Origin: Treponema sp.
GTDB lineage: Bacteria > Spirochaetota > Spirochaetia > Treponematales > Treponemataceae
Reading direction: 5' to 3'
Assembly: GCA_012799545.1 (NCBI GenBank)
Contig: JAAZLA010000074.1
Location: 1 to 9,520, forward strand
DNA: 9,520 nucleotides
The position numbers were made by a program, and so were the translations under genes. The notes under the pieces were generated by a model. It saw only the letters and a list, made by a program, of their open reading frames with translations, was not told where the DNA came from and searched no databases. Positions 1-6,076 of the stretch are shown here, in pieces (within the stretch, counting starts at the first letter, position 1; every line of letters starts with the position of its first letter).

Positions 1-63
1 ACATAAATCAATACGATAAAATCAATTTTCTTGAGATTTCTTTTATTATCTTCTAGATTTTTT

Positions 64-92
64 TTGCTTTTTATCTTAAAAACTGTTATAAT
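64..92 (+). promoter_or_regulatory. Predicted sigma70-type promoter for the hpf-hprK-ptsH-lexA-holA operon
   Basis: A -35-like TTGCTT (64-69) is separated by 17 bases from a perfect -10 TATAAT (87-92), which is preceded by TG at 84-85, giving an extended -10. Transcription would start near 99, leaving a leader of about 57 bases before the hpf start codon at 156. It is the only strong promoter seen ahead of the five-gene run. It is predicted from sequence only. Confidence 0.65.
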
Positions 93-106
93 TGAGATAT
101 ACAATT
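90..106. repeat. Small inverted repeat at the hpf operon transcription start
   Basis: AATTG (90-94) and CAATT (102-106) form a 5-bp dyad with a 7-base spacer. It lies over the end of the -10 box and the predicted start site, where a repressor would act. The arms are short and A/T-rich, so chance is a real alternative. No regulator can be assigned. Confidence 0.25.
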
Positions 107-145
107 CTTAGAAAATAAGAATAAAAAAAGCCCTATGGCGCTATT

Positions 146-151
146 AGGAGG
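146..151 (+). promoter_or_regulatory. Ribosome binding site that decides the hpf start
   Basis: A perfect AGGAGG sits 4 bases before the ATG at 156. It lies inside the longer reading frame that begins with ATG at 135, which has no Shine-Dalgarno sequence of its own. The true start is therefore 156. Confidence 0.85.
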
Positions 152-155
152 CACT

Positions 156-446
156 ATGACAATTACAACAAATGCAGTTGGCTTTGTATTGGATGAGGAT
201 CAACAAGCCTTAATCGATAAAAAAATGGAACGCATAAAATATGCCGACGATTTGATCGTCGATTTGCTTTTAAGAATAAAATATGATAAAAAAATGATTT
301 TTGACGTAACGGTAAACTTTCGATGGGGAACTGTTGCTCATATTTCTTCAGATGATTATGACTTTACCGCGGGTTTAAACAAAATGATGGATGTCTTAGA
401 CTCAAAAATAAAAAAAGAAAAGGATAAAATTCAACAAAAGGGATAA
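156..446 (+). CDS. hpf: Short-form ribosome hibernation promoting factor (HPF/RaiA family)
   Basis: This 96-residue protein belongs to the family that binds the decoding region of the 30S subunit and inactivates or dimerises ribosomes in slow growth. The length matches the short HPF/YfiA class of about 95-115 residues and lacks the C-terminal dimerisation domain of long HPF. The C-terminal half carries the family pattern: a beta strand ending in AHISSDDYDF, then the helix AGLNKMMDVLDSKIKKEKDK, rich in lysine as in HPF proteins. The N-terminal beta-helix half is divergent. The start at ATG 156 (MTITTNAVGF) is chosen over an in-frame ATG at 135 because AGGAGG lies just upstream of it. It is the first gene of the run; hpf next to hprK/ptsH-type genes recalls the proteobacterial rpoN-hpf-ptsN-ptsH neighbourhood. 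Family assignment is fairly sure; the exact ribosome activity is inferred. Confidence 0.8.
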   Translation: MTITTNAVGFVLDEDQQALIDKKMERIKYADDLIVDLLLRIKYDKKMIFDVTVNFRWGTVAHISSDDYDFTAGLNKMMDVLDSKIKKEKDKIQQKG

Positions 447-491
447 CTAATACAACTTGTATAAAGCCTCGGTTGAGTGTATAGTTCGAAT

Positions 492-1481
492 ATGGCAAAA
501 AAAGAATTTTCAGTTCTCAATTTACTCGATTTAGAACTCGAAGGACATAATTCTCTTCATCTACGCTGCCTCAGTGGGCGCAGAGGGCTTGTGCGAACTA
601 TACAGGTCCCCGACTTAAATCGTCCCGGGCTTGCACTTTCGGGCTTTTTTGACTCTTTTGCTCACGAGCGTGTCCAAGTTTTTGGCTTAGGTGAAGTTGC
701 GTACTTAAAAAAACTTGAAAAAGAGAAAAAAGACGTAGACTTACGAACTTTTTTTTCCCAAGAGATCCCCTGTTGTGTCTTTACCCACGACCTAGAACCA
801 ACGGAACAGTTTGCCAAAATTTCTGAAGAAGTGGGTTGCCCGATTTTGCAAACAAGCCTTAAATCGACCGATTTTTCGAGTAGGATTTTACGGGTTTTTT
901 CAAATATTTTTGCTCCCAGTCAAACACTTCACGGTGTTTTAGTCGAAGTCTATGGCGTTGGTATCATTCTTTTAGGAGATTCCGGTGTGGGAAAAAGCGA
1001 AACCGCCCTTGAACTCATCGAAAGAGGCCACCGCCTTGTCGCCGATGATACTGTTGAAATACGCTGCGTAAACGGCAACACCATTCTAGGGCAGGGTGCA
1101 AACAAGATTATAAGCCACCACATGGAAATTCGCGGACTCGGTATTATCAATATTGCACAACTCTATGGCGTTGGTGCAATACGGGAGCAAAAAAAAGTAC
1201 AGCTTGTGGTGAAACTCGCTGAATGGGATGCCGACAAGGTCTACGACCGGCTTGGCACAAAACAAAATACCACCGATTTACTCGGGGTAAAAGTCCGCCT
1301 CATCGAAATTCCCGTCCGTCCAGGGCGAAACGTCCCTATTATTATAGAAACAGCAGCTATGAATGAACGGCTTCAGTCAATGGGCTACCATTCAGCTCGT
1401 GATTTTAACATAAATGTGTTAAAATGGATTGAAACTGGAGATGCGCAAGCCGCCTACTATGGTAGCGAAGATGTATATTGA
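492..1481 (+). CDS. hprK: HPr kinase/phosphorylase
   Basis: This bifunctional enzyme phosphorylates HPr on Ser46 with ATP or PPi and removes the phosphate by phosphorolysis. From the chosen start it is 329 residues, close to the usual 310-330. The N-terminal domain (about 1-130) begins AKKEFSVLNLLDL and contains VPDLNRPGLALSGF. The catalytic domain has the P-loop GDSGVGKS (residues 162-169), then ERGHRLVADD with the catalytic histidine and acidic pair, and the family signature EIRGLGIINI with YGVGAIR. The longest frame starts at GTG 477, but neither start has a clear Shine-Dalgarno sequence. ATG 492 is preferred because family members typically begin close to this point. It lies 45 bases after hpf and 12 bases before its substrate gene ptsH. 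All visible catalytic motifs are intact, so it should be active. The identification is firm; the start is less so. Confidence 0.95.
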   Translation: MAKKEFSVLNLLDLELEGHNSLHLRCLSGRRGLVRTIQVPDLNRPGLALSGFFDSFAHERVQVFGLGEVAYLKKLEKEKKDVDLRTFFSQEIPCCVFTHDLEPTEQFAKISEEVGCPILQTSLKSTDFSSRILRVFSNIFAPSQTLHGVLVEVYGVGIILLGDSGVGKSETALELIERGHRLVADDTVEIRCVNGNTILGQGANKIISHHMEIRGLGIINIAQLYGVGAIREQKKVQLVVKLAEWDADKVYDRLGTKQNTTDLLGVKVRLIEIPVRPGRNVPIIIETAAMNERLQSMGYHSARDFNINVLKWIETGDAQAAYYGSEDVY

Positions 1482-1493
1482 TTGGAGTAACTA

Positions 1494-1760
1494 GTGAAAG
1501 AAAAACTGCTTACAGTTCGTAATAGAGCTGGAATTCATGCGAGACCTGCGGCATTGATTGCACAAACAGCAAACAAATTTGCCTCAGAAATACTTATAGA
1601 ACGAGGTGATGCGGTCATAAACGCAAAATCCATTATGGGCGTTATAACCATGGCTGCCGGCTATAACACAACGCTCACTCTTCGTGCAACGGGAAGCGAT
1701 GAAGAAGCTGCTGTTGATGCTATTCATGCCTTGTTCGAGTCAAAATTTGAAGAAGAATGA
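1494..1760 (+). CDS. ptsH: Phosphocarrier protein HPr
   Basis: This 88-residue cytosolic phosphocarrier is a typical full-length HPr. The PEP-dependent (EI) phosphorylation site is His15 in GIHARPA. The regulatory serine is Ser46 in NAKSIMGV, exactly the position used by HPrK. The start is GTG with GGAG (1484-1487) 6 bases upstream. The gene follows hprK after 12 bases, so enzyme and substrate are co-made. Its stop overlaps the lexA start as ATGA, indicating translational coupling. No ptsI or EIIA gene is in the window. In treponemes HPr and HPrK are known to persist without a complete sugar-transporting PTS, so a regulatory role is likely here, though the rest of this genome cannot be seen. 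Confidence 0.97.
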   Translation: MKEKLLTVRNRAGIHARPAALIAQTANKFASEILIERGDAVINAKSIMGVITMAAGYNTTLTLRATGSDEEAAVDAIHALFESKFEEE

Positions 1761-2407
1761 AAAAATTAACAGAGCGGCAAGAAGAGTTTTTTGCTTTTAT
1801 TTGCTCATGTATTGAAGATCACTCATGTCCTCCTACCGTTCGAGAAACAGCAGAGTACTTTGGCGTCTCTCCTCGTGCAGTGCAGGACCAGTTTACCGCT
1901 CTCGAAAATAAGGGCTATGTCCGTCGAATAGAAAATAGATCACGTTCTTTGAAACTGCTCGTATCAAAAGAAGAATATTTTATGGGCTCCGTCGAAGATG
2001 AGGAGTCAGAAGAAGAAAAAGCTCGAAAAGAAGGCATATCTGTTCCCATTCTTGGAACCGTTGCTGCGGGACGTCCGCTTTTTTGCGAAGAAAATTATTC
2101 TGGAAGCCTTACCCTCTATCCGCCTATAATCAATAAAACAGATGCTTTTTTTGCCCTCAATGTTCGTGGCGACAGCATGATAAACGCGGGCATTCTCGAT
2201 GGCGACCTTGCCATCGTAAAACAACAATCTACAGGACGAAACGGACAAATCGTCGTTGCTTTATTGGACGATACTGTAACACTGAAGCGCTTTTATAAGG
2301 AACCTGCGCGAGTACTTCTCAAGCCCGAAAATCCAAAATACAACCCTATTTATTGCCAAGATGTAAAAATACTCGGCACCCTTGTTACGATTATAAGGAC
2401 CTATTGA
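1757..2407 (+). CDS. lexA: LexA SOS repressor (S24 family self-cleaving)
   Basis: This protein represses SOS genes and self-cleaves when RecA filaments form. At 216 residues it is slightly longer than the usual 200-205. The N-terminal winged helix (about 1-68) has PPTVRETAEYFGVSPRAVQ followed by LENKGYVRR, as in LexA. A long acidic linker (about 74-93, SVEDEESEEEK) accounts for the extra length. The cleavage dyad is Ala104-Gly105 in GTVAAGRPL, the nucleophile is Ser140 in RGDSM, and the general-base lysine is Lys177 in VTLKRF. The spacing of these three matches that of classical LexA, so the protease is intact. The ATG overlaps the ptsH stop (ATGA), and only a weak GAAGAAG lies upstream, so translation is probably coupled to ptsH. 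No private promoter or LexA box is apparent, which is unusual for lexA; autoregulation would have to act on the operon promoter. Confidence 0.93.
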   Translation: MKKLTERQEEFFAFICSCIEDHSCPPTVRETAEYFGVSPRAVQDQFTALENKGYVRRIENRSRSLKLLVSKEEYFMGSVEDEESEEEKARKEGISVPILGTVAAGRPLFCEENYSGSLTLYPPIINKTDAFFALNVRGDSMINAGILDGDLAIVKQQSTGRNGQIVVALLDDTVTLKRFYKEPARVLLKPENPKYNPIYCQDVKILGTLVTIIRTY

Positions 2408-3405
2408 TGGCAGCTTCCGCATTTATTTATACCGGTCCAGAGTTTGGGCAAAAAAACGAGGCAATACAGCAATTAAAGCAAAAGCATCTTAAGACTTTTG
2501 GCTCTGTTGACGAGTATTCTTTCTATGCCTCAGAAACGAAACTCAACGATATTTTTTCACTCTTACAAAACGGCTCGCTTTTTTCAGCTGGTCGATTTGC
2601 GATTATAAAAAATGCGGAAGTTATAAAGAAAAAAGAAGATATTGCCCTAGTCGCGGAGTGGGTTGCAATTGCAAAAAAAGATCCATCAAGCTGTGTTGTT
2701 TTTGTTTCCGATGAAAACGCTGTCGACAAAAAACTTTCAAACCTTGTCCCAAAAGAAAATCAAAAAATATTTTGGGAATTGTTTGAAAATCAAAAAGAAG
2801 CCTTTGTGCGTAATTTTTTTAAGTCTATGGGCTTAGATATTGAAACAGATGCGATAGAAGCGGTTCTCGACATGGTGGAAAATAATACCGAGGCGATTAA
2901 GCGAAACTGTGAGCGTTTTGCCTATTTATTCCCCAAGGGCAGTAGTATAAGTCAGGAAAATATCGAAGATGTCTTGGTACATACAAGGGAAGAGTCTGCG
3001 TTTACTCTTTTTGATGCCTTAGCCGAAGCAAACCAAAATGAAACCGAGCGCTTAGATTCAGCCTTGACTATTTTACAGAATATTCTCCAGTCAAAATCTC
3101 GTGCAGGTATTCAAATAATTGCGGGGCTTACTTATAGTTTTCGTAAACTTAGGACTTGGCAAGAACTGCATAAAAATACGCGACCATCGGATTTTGACCT
3201 AAAAATAAAGGGCTTTTCCAGTAAACGAGCACAAACGCAGTATAGAAAGGCAGGGAGCTTGTGGACAGCCGAAGATGTTGTGCTTATCCTTGCCCTTCTT
3301 TCAAAAACTGATATGGAGCTTCGCTCAGCAAATGTAGCCTTAGAAGAAACGCTTATGACCAGTCTTGTGTATGGAATTCATACAAAACGAGATTTTTACG
3401 CCTAA
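2407..3405 (+). CDS. holA: DNA polymerase III delta subunit (clamp loader)
   Basis: Delta is the clamp-opening subunit of the DnaX clamp-loader complex that places the beta clamp on primed DNA. The 332-residue product has the normal length. It begins with the family-like strand and helix FIYTGPEFGQKNEAIQQLK, and GSLFSAGRFAIIKNAE resembles the beta-contacting region of HolA proteins. A middle helical AAA+-like lid and a C-terminal helical collar follow (QSKSRAGIQIIAGL, FRKLRTWQEL, then LALLSKTDMELRSANVALEETL). There is no functional P-loop, as expected for delta. The frame is open from 2353 inside lexA, but the start is set at ATG 2407, which shares one base with the lexA stop (TGATG) and has AAGGA 7 bases upstream. 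The stop TAA interlocks with the stop of the convergent small gene. Confidence 0.87.
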   Translation: MAASAFIYTGPEFGQKNEAIQQLKQKHLKTFGSVDEYSFYASETKLNDIFSLLQNGSLFSAGRFAIIKNAEVIKKKEDIALVAEWVAIAKKDPSSCVVFVSDENAVDKKLSNLVPKENQKIFWELFENQKEAFVRNFFKSMGLDIETDAIEAVLDMVENNTEAIKRNCERFAYLFPKGSSISQENIEDVLVHTREESAFTLFDALAEANQNETERLDSALTILQNILQSKSRAGIQIIAGLTYSFRKLRTWQELHKNTRPSDFDLKIKGFSSKRAQTQYRKAGSLWTAEDVVLILALLSKTDMELRSANVALEETLMTSLVYGIHTKRDFYA

Positions 3406-3623
3406 ACCTCTGCTTCTAAAACCGCTTTTAAGCTTGTAAGCTCTTCTTTACTGAGCGTTACACCTTTTCCCATCTTTTTGTGATCAGGTGACCAACTACG
3501 AATATCGTATTTCGCATCTCTTCCGCCCCAGGATACGAGATTTAGTTCGAGCGTCCATCCCGATTTTGAAGTGCTTAAAATCCCAACATGTTTTTGAATT
3601 TCAAAACTAAAGTCATCAGCCAT
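3402..3623 (-). CDS. PC4/YdbC-like nucleic-acid-binding protein
   Basis: A 73-residue basic/acidic mixed protein with the layout of the bacterial PC4-domain (YdbC-like) family: an N-terminal segment MADDFSFEIQKHVGIL, a strand STSKSGWTLELNLVSWGG, then KYDIRSWSPDHKKMGKGVTLSKEEL and a short C-terminal helix. Known members are dimeric and bind single-stranded DNA, so a role in transcription or DNA repair is possible but not shown. The start is set at the ATG complementary to 3621-3623 because GGAGG (complement of 3629-3633) lies 5 bases upstream. A longer reading frame extends to 3698 but has no such signal. The stop overlaps the holA stop. A dyad and candidate promoter lie upstream in the divergent spacer shared with the TmpA-like gene. 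Confidence 0.82.
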   Translation of the reverse strand: MADDFSFEIQKHVGILSTSKSGWTLELNLVSWGGRDAKYDIRSWSPDHKKMGKGVTLSKEELTSLKAVLEAEV

Positions 3624-3650
3624 TTTTTCCTCCGTATTTTTATAATTTTG

Positions 3651-3667
3651 TATGTATAGTGTACATA
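3651..3667. repeat. Operator-like inverted repeat upstream of the ydbC-like gene
   Basis: TATGTA (3651-3656) and TACATA (3662-3667) form a perfect 6-bp dyad with a 5-base spacer. On the - strand it contains TATACA (3653-3658), a possible -10 of the ydbC-like gene, although the matching -35 is poor. The size and location fit a repressor site. The regulator is unknown. Confidence 0.35.
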
Positions 3668-3685
3668 ATAACATAGTTTCTTTGA

Positions 3686-3728
3686 TTTTAAAACACAAAA
3701 AGAAAAAAAACTTGTGTTTGTTTTAAAA
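3686..3728. repeat. Larger dyad overlapping the tmpA-like promoter
   Basis: AAACACAA (3691-3698) is exactly mirrored by TTGTGTTT (3712-3719) across a 13-base A-rich spacer. Each arm also abuts a TTTTAAAA palindrome (3686-3693 and 3721-3728) set 35 bases apart. The right arm covers the -35 element of the predicted tmpA promoter. It could be a protein-binding site; the composition is simple, so chance cannot be excluded. Confidence 0.35.
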
Positions 3729-3740
3729 GTAGTGTAATCT
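3712..3740 (+). promoter_or_regulatory. Predicted promoter of the tmpA-tmpB-like pair
   Basis: TTGTGT (3712-3717), a 17-base spacer and TAATCT (3735-3740) make a plausible sigma70 promoter, with an A-tract upstream (3695-3710) that could act as an UP-like element. Transcription from about 3747 gives a leader of some 30 bases containing GGAGG at 3767-3771, 5 bases before the ATG. Confidence 0.5.
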
Positions 3741-3776
3741 TTATACGTTAATGTGTAAAAAAAAATGGAGGTTTAA

Positions 3777-4670
3777 ATGAATAAAGGGTTCAAGGTTTTT
3801 ACCTTTTTGTTGTGCGCAAGCCTAGCTTTAATGTTTTTTTCTTGTAAATCTACACCAAAGGTGGACGATGTTGAAGAGGTAGTCGAAGTTGTCGAAGAAG
3901 AAGCAAGTGATAAAAAAGCACTTTCTGATTTAGAAAGCTTGCATGCAAAAATCGAGGCTGCGAGAAAAGAAGCGATTAAAAATGAGGCAGATTCTCTTTA
4001 TCCTGAGTCTTTTCAGTTTGTAGATGCAGAATATGAAGCTCACAAGATGTTTACAAAAACGAAGATAGTTGCGGCAGAACATATTGCTTCCGCGCAAAGA
4101 GTTTTAAATCGTTATGAAGCGCTTAACTTTTCAGCTTTGGCTACAAAGGCAAAAAAAAGAGTTGATGGCTTTCAGTTTAAGTCTTACGACGAGGCAGCCT
4201 ATGCCTTAGGCGTAGAAAAACTTTCCGAAGCAGAAAAAGGCTATTTGGCAGATTTTGATACGGAAACACAGAGAACTGTAGCAGAAGAAGCGTATTTTGC
4301 TTTTAGGTCTATATTAAATAAGGCGTTCAAAGATTTAGCTACAACAAAACGTCAAGAGCTCATAGCTTTACGTGCAGAAGTGGACGCAATTAAGGCTGGA
4401 GCAGCAGATAAGGCTGGATATAACTCTGCTATGTTAGTATTTACTGCAGGGGAGGCAAACTTTGCCGAGGGCGAGTACGAAGATGCCTATAGCGAATATC
4501 TTGATGCCCATGACGCATTGTCAGAATTATACGAAAGGGTGCTTGAAAAACGTGCTGCTGCTTTACGTGCTATGGAAGAAGCAAGGGAAAAAAGCGAAGC
4601 TGTTGATAAGTTTGCTTTAGAAGCCGATGAGATTGCACCATTAGAAAATGAAGATGGAAATGAGGAGTAG
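3777..4670 (+). CDS. TmpA-like treponemal lipoprotein
   Basis: This 297-residue predicted lipoprotein has a signal peptide with hydrophobic core FTFLLCASLALMFF and a lipobox ending FFSC, the acylated cysteine at residue 23. A strongly acidic linker follows (about 29-44, rich in E, V and D). The rest is helical and shows about three degenerate repeats of roughly 65-70 residues, patterned A-x-x-Y/F with AE..Y..G.Y..AY..A, for example FTAGEANFAEGEYEDAY at 222-238. The arrangement, with repeats of ARKEA...PESFQ followed by a LysM protein gene, resembles Treponema TmpA and TmpB; this is recalled similarity, not an alignment. It is likely anchored at the periplasmic face or in the outer sheath. A good GGAGG precedes the start, and the next gene begins 3 bases after its stop. 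The function of the family is unknown. Confidence 0.7.
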   Translation: MNKGFKVFTFLLCASLALMFFSCKSTPKVDDVEEVVEVVEEEASDKKALSDLESLHAKIEAARKEAIKNEADSLYPESFQFVDAEYEAHKMFTKTKIVAAEHIASAQRVLNRYEALNFSALATKAKKRVDGFQFKSYDEAAYALGVEKLSEAEKGYLADFDTETQRTVAEEAYFAFRSILNKAFKDLATTKRQELIALRAEVDAIKAGAADKAGYNSAMLVFTAGEANFAEGEYEDAYSEYLDAHDALSELYERVLEKRAAALRAMEEAREKSEAVDKFALEADEIAPLENEDGNEE

Positions 4671-4673
4671 ATA

Positions 4674-5375
4674 ATGAGAACAAAACGTGTTGCTATTTTC
4701 GTTTTATTATTAGTTTCTGTGGGCTTTTTATTTGGGACAAGTTATGTAAATAACGAATACAATAGGCTTTCAAAACAATATGCTGTAAAGGCGCAAGAAG
4801 CTTTTGATGAAGGTGAGTATGATTTATCGATTGAGTACTCGTATAAGTCAAAAGACTATGCTGAAATGTCCGAAACCTATATACGAGTTATGCTTGAAAA
4901 AGCTGAGGCTGATAAGCAAATACGACTTGCAAAAAATCAAAAACTTCGAGCAGAGCAATTGCAAGGGCAGCAAAACTTTCCTATGGCATTTACTGCGGGA
5001 GAAACTGCTTTGAAAAATGCCCTAGAAGCTTATGAAAATGAAGACTATGTTTCCGCAGCAAGCTATGCCTTAGAAGCCTATGGAAGCTTTGCCGGCATTA
5101 AAGAAGTACAGCCTTTACCAAAATATTATGTGGTAAGACCTTGGGCTGAATCAAAAGATTGCTACTGGAACATTGCTGGTAGAAGCTATGTCTATAATAA
5201 TTCTTTGTTGTGGGAAAACCTATATCAGGCAAATAAATCTTCTATGCGCGACCCTGAAAATCCTGATTTAATTTACCCCGGTATGAAAATGCTTATACCA
5301 AGCATTTCAGGGGAGTTGCGGGAAGGTGAGTTTAGCACAAGTAAGACTTATGACCCTTACACACCAGAACGCTAA
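4674..5375 (+). CDS. TmpB-like exported protein with C-terminal LysM-like domain
   Basis: The 233-residue product has an N-terminal hydrophobic segment (VAIFVLLLVSVGFLFGTSY, residues 6-24). With no cysteine there, it is either cleaved by signal peptidase I or kept as an anchor. A helical central region of TPR-like character follows (EAFDEGEYDLSIEYSYKSKD, and FTAGETALKNALEAYENEDY at 106-125). A C-terminal LysM-like domain (about 150-210) runs from YYVVRPWAESKDCYWNIAG to ENLYQANKSSM and PDLIYPGMKMLIP, so peptidoglycan binding is likely. The ribosome binding site GAGGAG (4662-4667) lies inside the end of the upstream gene, implying coupled expression. The FTAGE module is shared with the upstream lipoprotein, suggesting common ancestry. 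Together they may form an envelope-peptidoglycan tether; that is inference. The stop interlocks with the convergent NUDIX gene. Confidence 0.7.
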   Translation: MRTKRVAIFVLLLVSVGFLFGTSYVNNEYNRLSKQYAVKAQEAFDEGEYDLSIEYSYKSKDYAEMSETYIRVMLEKAEADKQIRLAKNQKLRAEQLQGQQNFPMAFTAGETALKNALEAYENEDYVSAASYALEAYGSFAGIKEVQPLPKYYVVRPWAESKDCYWNIAGRSYVYNNSLLWENLYQANKSSMRDPENPDLIYPGMKMLIPSISGELREGEFSTSKTYDPYTPER

Positions 5376-5935
5376 ATCTTTTCGTCACAGTGTTGTCTAA
5401 ATAAGTGTAAGGCTGTGCCCATCAAAGCATGAGTATATGGCTCGGTACCCATCGAGCTATATACTTTTTTTTTACTTTCTATGTGCAAGGCAAGAAATTC
5501 ATCTTCATCCAAATGTGTTTTTTTTGTGTCTTCGAGTTCCATTGCTGCAAAAAAATGTACTTTATTTGCCATTATCGCAGGGTTTGTCCACATGGTACCG
5601 AGGTGTATCATTTTGTGTGCAAGAAAGCCCGTTTCTTCAAGTAGCTCTCTTTTTCCCGCTTCTTCTGCATTTTCATTTTTTTCTATTACACCACCTGGAA
5701 ATTCTATCGTTGAAGCTTTTGCGCCATGACGCCACTGTGCAACCATAATAAAAGCATCTTCTGTGTCTTTTTTGAGTACGGGTACAGTGATAACCCAATC
5801 GGGAGCATCTAAAATAATATAGGGTTTTGTTATCCCCTTTGGATTTGTATATTCTATTTCATTGACATCTGCAATGACTGTTTTGCACAAGAGCTTGGAT
5901 TTTCCTTGCTGCCAGTTTTCAATAGTTTTTTTCAT
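5372..5935 (-). CDS. NUDIX hydrolase, ADP-ribose pyrophosphatase-like
   Basis: The protein has 187 residues. The complete Nudix box spans Gly82 to Phe104 and fits GX5EX7REUXEEXGU: G82, E88, R96, E97, E100, E101 and G103 are all present, so metal binding and catalysis should be intact. The preceding AQWRHGAKASTIEFPGG resembles the QYR...E.PAG segment of ADP-ribose/sugar-nucleotide pyrophosphatases, making a nucleoside diphosphate sugar the most likely substrate, though the box alone does not decide this. The N-terminal region (WQQGKSKLLCKTVIADVNEIEY) fits the beta-rich dimerisation part of that subgroup. The start is the ATG at 5933-5935 (complement), with AAGGA 6 bases upstream, rather than the longer frame beginning at 5959. 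A - strand promoter lies upstream. Its last codons interlock with the tmpB-like stop. Confidence 0.88.
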   Translation of the reverse strand: MKKTIENWQQGKSKLLCKTVIADVNEIEYTNPKGITKPYIILDAPDWVITVPVLKKDTEDAFIMVAQWRHGAKASTIEFPGGVIEKNENAEEAGKRELLEETGFLAHKMIHLGTMWTNPAIMANKVHFFAAMELEDTKKTHLDEDEFLALHIESKKKVYSSMGTEPYTHALMGTALHLFRQHCDEKI

Positions 5936-5974
5936 TTTTTTCCTTTGACATTCATTCATTTAAGGTTTATCCTA

Positions 5975-6003
5975 TTTATAGCAGATTAACGTAAAAGAGT
6001 TAA
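5975..6003 (-). promoter_or_regulatory. Predicted promoter of the NUDIX gene (- strand)
   Basis: On the - strand TTAACT (complement of 5998-6003) is followed after 17 bases by TATAAA (complement of 5975-5980), preceded directly by TGC, an extended -10. Transcription would start near 5968, about 33 bases before the NUDIX start. The -35 lies inside an inverted repeat shared with the divergent gene. Confidence 0.5.
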
Positions 6004-6004
6004 T
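5985..6004. repeat. Inverted repeat between divergent nudix and kinase-like genes
   Basis: ATTAAC (5985-5990) and GTTAAT (5999-6004) form a perfect 6-bp dyad with an 8-base spacer. One arm covers the NUDIX -35 and abuts a TATAAT (6004-6009) on the + strand, so a bound protein could control both directions. No regulator is suggested by the sequence. Confidence 0.35.
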
Positions 6005-6009
6005 ATAAT
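6004..6009 (+). promoter_or_regulatory. Candidate -10 element for the cytidylate kinase-like gene
   Basis: A perfect TATAAT lies 67 bases before the ATG at 6077. No good -35 is found at 16-18 bases upstream and there is no TG extension, so the promoter is uncertain or activator-dependent. Confidence 0.3.
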
Positions 6010-6076
6010 AGTGTGTGAAGATAATAAACAGTTTGATAAAAGGCTGTCTTATTGTTCATTTAAAGTAGGAGGATGT

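Noticed and set aside
477..491. GTG 477 as the hprK start
   Set aside because: No Shine-Dalgarno sequence is near it, and the extra residues MYSSN precede the point where HprK proteins normally begin. It remains possible.
480..494. GTTCGAA near the hprK start as a LexA box
   Set aside because: Only the central TTCGAA is symmetric, with no extended dyad, and it lies at a coding start rather than in a promoter.
3411..3450. AGCTT-gt-AAGCT inverted repeat just past holA as a terminator
   Set aside because: The loop is only 2 bases, no T-run follows, and it lies within the ydbC-like coding sequence.
5429..5748. Three + strand open frames antisense to the NUDIX gene
   Set aside because: They are antisense shadows of a gene with a full Nudix box and have no start signals.
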